A stretch of DNA of 12,675 nucleotides from an uncultured Bacilli bacterium. GTDB lineage: Bacteria; Bacillota_I; Bacilli_A; RF39; UBA660. Shown here piece after piece: positions 7,833-12,675 of the stretch. A program made the translations under genes and the position numbers. Numbering within the stretch: the first letter of the stretch is position 1; every line of letters starts with the position of its first letter. The notes beneath the pieces were generated by a model that saw nothing but the letters and a program-made list of their open reading frames with translations, did not search any database and was not told where the DNA came from. The DNA lies in NCBI GenBank assembly GCA_944371685.1, contig CALVXV010000020.1:1-12675 (forward strand), given 5' to 3'.

Positions 7833-8777
7833 TCATTTATTTTTCAAATCTAGTAAAGAACCTTTTTTCAAAACCTTTTGTTTATACTTATGATCATCTA
7901 AAATGGCATCCTCAATTGCCATCATCACATAGTGCAATCCTTCACCGCTTTCCAAAATATTATACACCACTTTATTAACAAATTCATCCGAATTAATATA
8001 CTCGCATGTCAAATCATTTTTATATAAATTAAGAGCCGAATAAGGTGATTTTAAAGCTTTCATTATCTCTTGACTGTTCATATTATCCATAAAAATTCTG
8101 CGGTCAAAAACATCTAAACATATTTTTGATAAAAAACGTTCTCTAATTTGCTTAGTAATATAATTATAAAACCCTAAATTAACATTTCTTTTTCCATTCT
8201 CATCTTCATAAACCACATTATCCTCTGACAAATAATCTGCAATTATATTTAAAACTGGTGACTGAAAATTATTGTTTTCTAATTCAGTTAAATAATCACA
8301 TTCTCTTGGAAATAAATCATCAACATTATTAGTATCTATCTCCCCAACAAAAGTAATATCTGAAACATCCCAATAAGCTCCATCACCTAAATCAATAGTT
8401 CCAGAGGCAATCATTGAATTAAATGCTTCACTAGAGCCATATATAAAACTATTTTGAAAATCATGCAACAGCAAAATTCCTTTACCATCCTCACTATCTC
8501 TCATCATCTGAGAAACACCATTATAAAATAACGAAACATTAAAACCATTAGACACAAACATATTATATATCTCACCCATTGGTATTTCCATCGCTCTAGC
8601 TGTTTCTCTAAGCATCGTTGTCTTACCACTGCCTCTTTCACCTATCAGCAATATATTCTGTTTAAAATCACCATCATTATAAAAATTCTTATCCAAAGTC
8701 CAAATCAACTTTCGTAAAGCCTCATCTTGAATTATAAGTTTATCCTTAAGAAAATCATAAATTAATCTTTCTTGCAT
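7833..8777 (-). CDS. Degenerate ClpX/HslU-like AAA+ protein, first paralogue
   Basis: This 314-residue protein has no name I can assign. It resembles a ClpX/HslU-type AAA+ module without the ClpX zinc domain. Walker A is GERGSGKT (46-53). Walker B is ILLLHD (101-106), with His105-Asp106 in place of Asp-Glu. The region matching the ClpX pore loop reads NGFNV (77-81) rather than GYVG. A sensor-1-like TFVGEID is at 142-148. The arginine-finger position reads FLSK (215-218). The ClpX-like small domain spans about 228-294, with sensor 2 altered to GLH (280-282). It looks able to bind ATP but lacks several hydrolysis residues, so it may be a switch or scaffold, perhaps pairing with its downstream paralogue. 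GGGTGAT (8781-8787) lies three bases before the ATG. It follows aspS by 25 nt with no terminator. It is not RarA, the AAA+ protein often found near aspS in Bacilli. Confidence 0.75.
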   Translation of the reverse strand: MQERLIYDFLKDKLIIQDEALRKLIWTLDKNFYNDGDFKQNILLIGERGSGKTTMLRETARAMEIPMGEIYNMFVSNGFNVSLFYNGVSQMMRDSEDGKGILLLHDFQNSFIYGSSEAFNSMIASGTIDLGDGAYWDVSDITFVGEIDTNNVDDLFPRECDYLTELENNNFQSPVLNIIADYLSEDNVVYEDENGKRNVNLGFYNYITKQIRERFLSKICLDVFDRRIFMDNMNSQEIMKALKSPYSALNLYKNDLTCEYINSDEFVNKVVYNILESGEGLHYVMMAIEDAILDDHKYKQKVLKKGSLLDLKNK

Positions 8778-8802
8778 AAAATCACCCTATCCTAAAAGCC
8801 CC

Positions 8803-10527
8803 TTAATCACTAAGTTTTATATGTAATTCTTTTAATTGCTTTTCACTAACCTCACTTGGAGCCTCAGTCATCAGACAAGAAGCACTTGTCGTCTTTGGAA
8901 AGGCAATTACATCACGAATATTTTCAGTACCACACAAAATCATCGTTAACCGCTCAAGTCCTATAGCCAATCCCCCATGTGGTGGACATCCATAAGTTAA
9001 TGCCTTAAGTAAAAATCCAAATTGTCTCTCAGCTTCCTCCTTCGTAAACCCAAGCGCATTAAGAACTTTTTCCTGATCATCTGGATTATAAATTCTAAGG
9101 CTTCCACCACCAGCTTCATAACCATTAATTACAATATCATAAGCCCTAGCTAACGCCTTTTCTTTATCATCTAAATCATTAATATCTTGTGGCAACGTAA
9201 ACGGATGATGACAAGCAATATACCTACCTTCTTCTTCACTATATTCAAACATCGGAAAATCAGTTACCCAAACAAAAGCATATTTATCCTTATCAATTAA
9301 ATCCAAATCTCTAGCCACTTTACACCTTAAAGCACCTAAAGCTGTTTTAACCATTTTTTTATCGCCAGCAATAATTAAAATCAAATCATTATCCTTTAAA
9401 TTCAAGCTTTTAGCTAATCCATCACCAATGCTTTCAGTCACAAACTTAGCAATACTTCCTGTAAACTCACCATTATATTTTAGAAAAGCTAATGCCTTAG
9501 CGCCATATGTTTTAACATATTCACCTAACTTGTCAATATCTTTCCTAGAATACTTTGAAGCCGCATTAAAAACTAAAGCATTAATAATACCGCCTTCATT
9601 AATAATATTATTAAATAAACTAAATTCACTTTCCTTAAAATTATCAGTAATATCATAAATAGGATTTTCAAACCTTAAATCAGGCTTATCACTTCCATAT
9701 AAATCAATAGCTGTATCATAAGTCATTCTATCAATTGGCAACTTTATTTCTATTCCTTTAACCTCTTTAAATACATGATAAAGTAAACCTTCAGTTACCT
9801 TCATCACATCATCTTCGGTTACAAAACTCATCTCCATATCAATCTGTGTAAATTCAGGTTGCCTATCAGCTCTTAAATCCTCATCTCTAAAGCATCGCGC
9901 AATTTGATAATACCTTTCCATTCCACTTACCATAAGTATTTGTTTAAAAAGTTGTGGTGATTGTGGAAGCGCATAAAAACATCCCTTATTAACTCTCGAA
10001 GGCACTAAATAATCTCTCGCGCCTTCTGGTGTAGACTTACATAAAATAGGTGTTTCAATCTCCATAAACTCTAATGAATTTAAATAACTTCTCACACTTT
10101 GCATCACCTTATGTTTAGTCATTAAATTATTCTTAAGTTCGTCCCTTCTTAAATCTAAATAACGATACTTTAACCTTGTATCTTCTAAAGCTGTCGTATT
10201 ATTTAAATCAAAAGGAAGTTCTAAAGATTTATTTAATACCTCTAAACTTTGAATATTAATTTCAATCTCTCCAGTTTTTAAATTTTTATTAGCTTCCTTC
10301 CTTAAAACTACCTCACCAGTAACCTTAATCACATATTCATTTTTTAAACTACTAGCCAGTTCATATACATCACTTTCAGGATTAACCACTAACTGTATTA
10401 TTCCACTTCTATCTCTTAAATCAATAAAAACAAGGCCACCTAAATCTCTTTTTCTATTAACCCATCCATATAAAGTAACAACCTCACCGACATTTTCTTT
10501 ATTTATACTAGTATTATTAATCTTCAT
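8803..10527 (-). CDS. aspS: Aspartyl-tRNA synthetase
   Basis: This 574-residue class II synthetase charges tRNA-Asp. The N-terminal OB-fold anticodon-binding domain (1 to about 105) carries GWVNRKRDLGGLVFIDLRDRSG at 21-42. The catalytic domain opens with the RYLDLRR region (122-128). Motif 2 is RCFRDEDLRADRQPEFTQID at 211-230, and motif 3 is GLAIGLERL at 519-527, followed by RDVIAFPKT. Its length and the roughly 100-residue segment before motif 3 fit the bacterial type with a GAD insertion domain. An in-frame GTG at 10536 and ATG at 10533 also exist. I chose ATG 10527 because AGGTGAT (10532-10538) lies four bases before it and would overlap the earlier starts. The gene starts inside the last 11 nt of hisS, so the two synthetases are probably translationally coupled. 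This hisS-aspS pair is widely conserved in Firmicutes. Confidence 0.97.
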   Translation of the reverse strand: MKINNTSINKENVGEVVTLYGWVNRKRDLGGLVFIDLRDRSGIIQLVVNPESDVYELASSLKNEYVIKVTGEVVLRKEANKNLKTGEIEINIQSLEVLNKSLELPFDLNNTTALEDTRLKYRYLDLRRDELKNNLMTKHKVMQSVRSYLNSLEFMEIETPILCKSTPEGARDYLVPSRVNKGCFYALPQSPQLFKQILMVSGMERYYQIARCFRDEDLRADRQPEFTQIDMEMSFVTEDDVMKVTEGLLYHVFKEVKGIEIKLPIDRMTYDTAIDLYGSDKPDLRFENPIYDITDNFKESEFSLFNNIINEGGIINALVFNAASKYSRKDIDKLGEYVKTYGAKALAFLKYNGEFTGSIAKFVTESIGDGLAKSLNLKDNDLILIIAGDKKMVKTALGALRCKVARDLDLIDKDKYAFVWVTDFPMFEYSEEEGRYIACHHPFTLPQDINDLDDKEKALARAYDIVINGYEAGGGSLRIYNPDDQEKVLNALGFTKEEAERQFGFLLKALTYGCPPHGGLAIGLERLTMILCGTENIRDVIAFPKTTSASCLMTEAPSEVSEKQLKELHIKLSD

Positions 10528-11797
10528 CTTCATCACCTAATTTTTCATCTAAAAAATCTATAACCTCGTCCAATTTCACCTTATATTCTTCTTTAGTCTC
10601 ATTATTCTTAATTGTTAAAATCTTACTATTAACTTCTTCTTCACCAATTATAATAATAAACTTTGTCATTAACCTATCAGCACGTTTAAAATTACTTTTA
10701 AAATTATGACTATCATAATCAATCTCAACATTAAACCCGCTCATTCTTAAATCATTTGCTAGACTTAATGCATAAGGCTTTTGTTCATCATCCGCACTAA
10801 AAATATAAACATCGAGACCAGTAATTTCTCTTATATCTATTTTTTCAGCTTCTAAAGCTAAAAATAATCTTTCAAGTCCAACGGCAAAACCAACACCAGG
10901 TACACTAGGGCCTCCTATATTTTCAACTAAATGATCATATCTTCCGCCACCAGCTAAAACATTTTGAGCCCCAAAGCCCTCAATATCAGCTTGAACTTCA
11001 AATACCGTATGAGTATAATAATCCAACCCTCTAACAATACTTGGATTAACTTCATAATCAATACCCATCGCCTCTAAATATTTTTGAACCTTTTCAAAGT
11101 GTTTCTTACTTTCTTCATTTAAATAATCAGTTATCTTAGGTGCATTTTGCATAATATCTTTATCACCATCGACCTTACAATCTAAAATGCGTAAAGGATT
11201 TTTCTCATATCTTCTTTGGCAATCTTCACATAAATCATTTAAATAAGGTTTAAAATAATCAAGTAATGCCTGTCTATAATTTTCCCTAGATTCTCTATCA
11301 CCCAAAGTATTTATATTAACCCTTACACCTTTTAATCCTAAAATCTTAAATAAATTACAGGCTATTCCTATAACTTCCGCATCCATCATCGGATCAAAAC
11401 TACCAAAAGCCTCAAAACCAAACTGATAAAACTCACGATGCCTTCCAGCTTGTGGTCTTTCATATCTAAACATTGGTCCTAAATACCAAGCCTTCAAAGG
11501 TAAATTATCCGCATATAATTTATTTTCGATAAAACATCTAACAACCCCAGCTGTTCCTTCTGGACGAAGCGTTAAATTTCTATTTCCTCTATCTTTAAAA
11601 TCATATGTTTCCTTACTTACTATATCAGTTGTCTCACCAACTCCTCTATGAAAAAGCTCACTCATTTCAAAAATTGGAGTCTCAATATATTTTGCATTAT
11701 ATTTATCCATTAAAGCTTCGACTAACTTTCTAAAATAAAGTTGCATCAAAGCTCTATCACCATATATATCATAAGTTCCTTTAGGTTTTTGTAACAT
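10517..11797 (-). CDS. hisS: Histidyl-tRNA synthetase
   Basis: This 426-residue class II synthetase attaches histidine to tRNA-His and acts as a homodimer. It begins with the family hallmark KPKGTYD (4-10). Motif 1 follows in the region around 38-52, and the substrate loop TLRPEGT is at 76-82. Motif 2 is MFRYERPQAGRHREFYQFGFE (109-129). The histidine-specific RGLDYYTHTVFE is at 256-267, GGGRYDHL at 283-290, and motif 3 GVGFAVGLERL at 301-311. The C-terminal anticodon-binding domain occupies about 325-420 and ends in an acidic tail. The ATG follows AAAGGATG (11806-11813) at an 8-nt gap. It is first in the five-gene operon, with its own promoter at 11825-11853. The leader is too short for a T-box, the usual control of hisS in many Firmicutes. 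Confidence 0.98.
   Translation of the reverse strand: MLQKPKGTYDIYGDRALMQLYFRKLVEALMDKYNAKYIETPIFEMSELFHRGVGETTDIVSKETYDFKDRGNRNLTLRPEGTAGVVRCFIENKLYADNLPLKAWYLGPMFRYERPQAGRHREFYQFGFEAFGSFDPMMDAEVIGIACNLFKILGLKGVRVNINTLGDRESRENYRQALLDYFKPYLNDLCEDCQRRYEKNPLRILDCKVDGDKDIMQNAPKITDYLNEESKKHFEKVQKYLEAMGIDYEVNPSIVRGLDYYTHTVFEVQADIEGFGAQNVLAGGGRYDHLVENIGGPSVPGVGFAVGLERLFLALEAEKIDIREITGLDVYIFSADDEQKPYALSLANDLRMSGFNVEIDYDSHNFKSNFKRADRLMTKFIIIIGEEEVNSKILTIKNNETKEEYKVKLDEVIDFLDEKLGDEDED
10532..10538 (-). promoter_or_regulatory. Ribosome binding site that sets the aspS start
   Basis: AGGTGAT on the minus strand lies four bases before ATG 10527. The alternative GTG (10534-10536) and ATG (10531-10533) fall within or beside this site and so cannot use it. 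It is embedded in the last codons of hisS. Confidence 0.7.
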
Positions 11798-11824
11798 AAT
11801 AAAAACATCCTTTCACTATTTAAA

Positions 11825-11853
11825 ATTATATTGTTTTTTAAAGCAAAAGTCAA
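11825..11853 (-). promoter_or_regulatory. Promoter of the hisS-aspS operon
   Basis: The minus strand reads TTGACT (11848-11853), a 17-nt spacer, and a perfect TATAAT (11825-11830). This is a near-consensus sigma-A type promoter. Transcription should start at about 11818, giving a leader of roughly 20 nt before the hisS ATG. The promoter lies immediately downstream of the hairpin terminator at 11871-11899. Confidence 0.88.
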
Positions 11854-11866
11854 TGAAATAGCCGTA

Positions 11867-11899
11867 TTAAAAGCACTTGTAATAAATTTACAAGTGCTT
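11867..11899 (-). terminator. Hairpin terminator upstream of the hisS promoter
   Basis: A perfect 12-bp stem pairs 11871-11882 with 11888-11899 around a 5-nt loop (11883-11887). On the minus strand it is followed by TTTTAAT, a modest T run, so it would stop transcripts coming from the promoter at 12032-12040. On the plus strand there is no T run after it, so I assign it to the minus strand. Confidence 0.7.
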
Positions 11900-12025
11900 A
11901 ATATCATATATAACTTATTGGTACATAATAATTATTTCTATCAATCGGAAAAATTTGGTCTATCATACATAAAAAAGCTCCCAAAGCAATTTCATTATCT
12001 AATTGATTAAGCAGTAAAATTATTT
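11871..12025 (-). other. Short transcription unit of about 155 nt, small RNA or leader-size peptide gene
   Basis: An extended -10 promoter (12032-12040) and a hairpin terminator (11871-11899) bracket about 155 nt on the minus strand. Inside, GGGAG (11978-11982) sits 7 nt before an ATG at 11970 that opens a 9-codon frame, stopping at 11941. A second ATG at 11966 opens a 20-codon frame (MIDQIF...PISYI) that stops at 11904, just before the terminator. A 10-codon frame beginning MKLLWELF overlaps both. None resembles a known protein. The unit could be a small RNA, a tiny peptide gene or a decayed remnant. Confidence 0.4.
11904..11966 (-). CDS. Possible 20-residue small ORF
   Basis: ATG at 11966 to TGA at 11904-11906 encodes a 20-residue peptide rich in Ile, Tyr and Asn (starts MIDQIFPIDR, ends YVPISYI). 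The nearest Shine-Dalgarno-like GGGAG is 11 nt upstream and better placed for the overlapping 9-codon frame at 11970. Its promoter and terminator context make it worth listing, but nothing else supports translation. Confidence 0.15.
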   Translation of the reverse strand: MIDQIFPIDRNNYYVPISYI

Positions 12026-12031
12026 GCGTAT

Positions 12032-12060
12032 ATTATAACACATATTGGCGTAAATTTAAA
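12032..12060 (-). promoter_or_regulatory. Extended -10 promoter overlapping a large palindrome
   Basis: The minus strand has TGT-TATAAT (12040 down to 12032), with TTTAAA (12055-12060) as a weak -35 at a 17-nt spacing. The -35 box lies inside the 39-bp palindrome at 12045-12083. A protein bound there would be expected to block or modulate this promoter. The predicted start is about 12025. Confidence 0.6.
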
Positions 12061-12083
12061 ATGACACTTTACATTTACGCCAA
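12045..12083. repeat. 39-bp near-perfect palindrome, candidate operator
   Basis: Centred on 12064, this element pairs 17 of 19 positions, with outer arms TTGGCGTAAAT (12045-12055) and ATTTACGCCAA (12073-12083) and inner matches TAAA/TTTA and TG/CA. The mismatches are 12056/12072 and 12061/12067. It has virtually no loop and no adjoining T tract, so it looks like a protein-binding dyad rather than a terminator. It lies between the small membrane protein gene and the promoter at 12032-12060. Abutted insertion-sequence ends are an alternative explanation. Confidence 0.75.
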
Positions 12084-12120
12084 ATCAAAATAAACTTCTA
12101 ATTATTATATTATTATTTTT

Positions 12121-12489
12121 CTAAAACATACCAAATGCATCAGCAATTAAATTCACAATTTGTAAATTAATTAAAATCGTTGAAAGAATAGAAAATATAG
12201 CAAAAGCCACCTTCACAATCATATCGCGTTTAGAATCTAAAACGCCCGCAAAATAAAATAAATTAGCTATATAAATAGCAATATTGTCAACCCATATGAG
12301 TGTCATAAACCATCCACTATTTATAACATTGCGAATACCTTCAACATTATAAAGCATCCCATCATTATATAACATTCCAGTATAAGCCAAAAAATCAATA
12401 ACTAAACTAATGACTGTCAAAATAACTAAAATAATCGTCACATTTCTCTCATAATTTTTCAATTCTTTCTTTAGCCCTTCTTTTTTCAT
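12121..12489 (-). CDS. Small three-helix membrane protein of unknown function
   Basis: I do not recognise this 122-residue protein. It starts with a basic, charged segment (MKKEGLKKELKNYER) likely to face the cytoplasm. Three hydrophobic spans follow at about 17-36, 60-83 and 92-118. The loop between the first and second spans (about 37-59) contains LYNDGMLYNVEGIRNVINSG, and the second loop is short and charged (DSKRDM). There are no catalytic motifs, cysteines or lipobox. An in-frame ATG at 12519 would add ten residues. I chose 12489 because AGGAGGG (12495-12501) is ideally placed before it and would lie inside the longer reading. The gene is downstream of the tuf terminator, so it probably has its own promoter, although I find no convincing one. 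No terminator is evident after it, only the palindrome at 12045-12083. Confidence 0.7.
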   Translation of the reverse strand: MKKEGLKKELKNYERNVTIILVILTVISLVIDFLAYTGMLYNDGMLYNVEGIRNVINSGWFMTLIWVDNIAIYIANLFYFAGVLDSKRDMIVKVAFAIFSILSTILINLQIVNLIADAFGMF

Positions 12490-12494
12490 ATACA

Positions 12495-12501
12495 CCCTCC
12501 T
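12495..12501 (-). promoter_or_regulatory. Ribosome binding site that sets the start at 12489
   Basis: AGGAGGG on the minus strand is a full Shine-Dalgarno sequence about six bases before ATG 12489. It favours that start over the in-frame ATG at 12519. Confidence 0.8.
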
Positions 12502-12561
12502 ATTATTAGGATACAACATTAATAATTAAATAACAAGTATTATTTTTCAAAAAAGTGTAAA

Positions 12562-12588
12562 GAAAAACCAGAGAATAAATCTCCGGTT
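12562..12588 (-). terminator. Terminator of tuf
   Basis: A 9-bp stem (one G-T pair) joins 12566-12574 to 12580-12588 around a 5-nt loop (12575-12579). It is followed on the minus strand by a T tract (12567 down to 12563). It begins 13 nt after the tuf stop codon, as expected for a highly expressed gene. Confidence 0.88.
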
Positions 12589-12601
12589 AAATTAAACAAT
12601 A

Positions 12602-12675
12602 TTATTCGATAACTTCTGAAACGTTACCAGCACCAACTGTTCTACCACCCTCACGGATAGAGAATTTAGTACCAT
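12602..12675 (-). CDS. tuf: Elongation factor Tu, C-terminal fragment
   Basis: Only the last 23 residues of this gene fall within the window: GTKFSIREGGRTVGAGNVSE-VIE, then TAA at 12602-12604. This is the highly conserved end of EF-Tu domain 3, so the identification is firm despite the short length. EF-Tu delivers aminoacyl-tRNA to the ribosome. The reading frame is intact to the window edge; the gene is cut by the window, not by mutation. A hairpin terminator follows at 12562-12588. Confidence 0.95.
   Translation of the reverse strand, partial: GTKFSIREGGRTVGAGNVSEVIE

Noticed and set aside
7833..8777. Identification of the AAA+ proteins as RarA, which lies near aspS in many Bacilli
   Set aside because: RarA is longer and clamp-loader-like. 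These proteins have a ClpX-type C-terminal small domain and lack RarA's tetramerisation region and intact Walker B.
9428..9658. Plus-strand open frame opposite aspS
   Set aside because: It is fully antisense to conserved AspRS sequence, with no independent signal.
12045..12083. Palindrome as a terminator for the small membrane protein gene
   Set aside because: The dyad has almost no loop and is followed by no T tract on either strand, so it does not fit Rho-independent termination.
12495..12570. Promoter for the small membrane protein
   Set aside because: TTGAAA and TTGTTA are present upstream, but no -10 with good match and spacing accompanies either, so I did not list one.
1..12675. CRISPR arrays, tRNA genes, complete insertion sequences or prophage genes
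   Set aside because: I saw no regularly spaced direct repeats, cloverleaf sequences, transposase or integrase coding regions in either strand.

Overview
The window is AT-rich DNA from a low-GC Gram-positive bacterium (Firmicutes, Bacilli-like). Supporting signs are an RNase HIII, a class B sortase with a cell-wall-anchored surface protein, strong extended -10 promoters, U-tailed hairpin terminators and Shine-Dalgarno sites of the AGGTGAT type. TGA is used as a stop (for example 7833-7835 and 8775-8777 region genes) and tryptophan is TGG, so the genetic code is the standard bacterial one, not the Mycoplasma code. The lineage may be an uncultured gut Bacilli, but this cannot be settled from the window.

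Layout. On the plus strand, 31-984 encodes RNase HIII (rnhC) and converges on a two-gene minus-strand operon at a shared hairpin terminator (963-993). That operon (5750 to 992) encodes a 1363-residue surface adhesin ending in an IPQTG sorting signal, followed with an 8-nt overlap by a class B sortase. It has its own promoter at 5779-5806. Just upstream, 5828-6027 is a roughly 200-nt minus-strand RNA gene. It has an extended -10 promoter, long pairing between its 5' and 3' ends and a strong terminator, and it is most likely 6S RNA (ssrS). Its location a short way downstream of hisS-aspS resembles that of bsrA in Bacillus subtilis.

From 11853 down to 6089 runs a tightly packed minus-strand operon: hisS, aspS, two paralogous degenerate ClpX-like AAA+ proteins, and a TtcA-like PP-loop ATPase. 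A near-consensus promoter (11825-11853) drives it with a leader of only about 20 nt, so there is no T-box. There is no convincing terminator between the TtcA-like gene and the 6S gene, so read-through into the RNA is possible. Two aminoacyl-tRNA synthetases with a tRNA-thiolation-type enzyme suggest a tRNA theme. The role of the AAA+ pair is unknown, and it is the most novel part of the window.

The gene-poor stretch 11798-12120 holds the hisS promoter, a 12-bp hairpin terminator (11871-11899), and a very short transcription unit. That unit's promoter overlaps an almost perfect 39-bp palindrome (12045-12083). Beyond it are a small three-helix membrane protein gene (12121-12489) and the 3' end of tuf (EF-Tu) with its terminator. 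Both lie on the minus strand.
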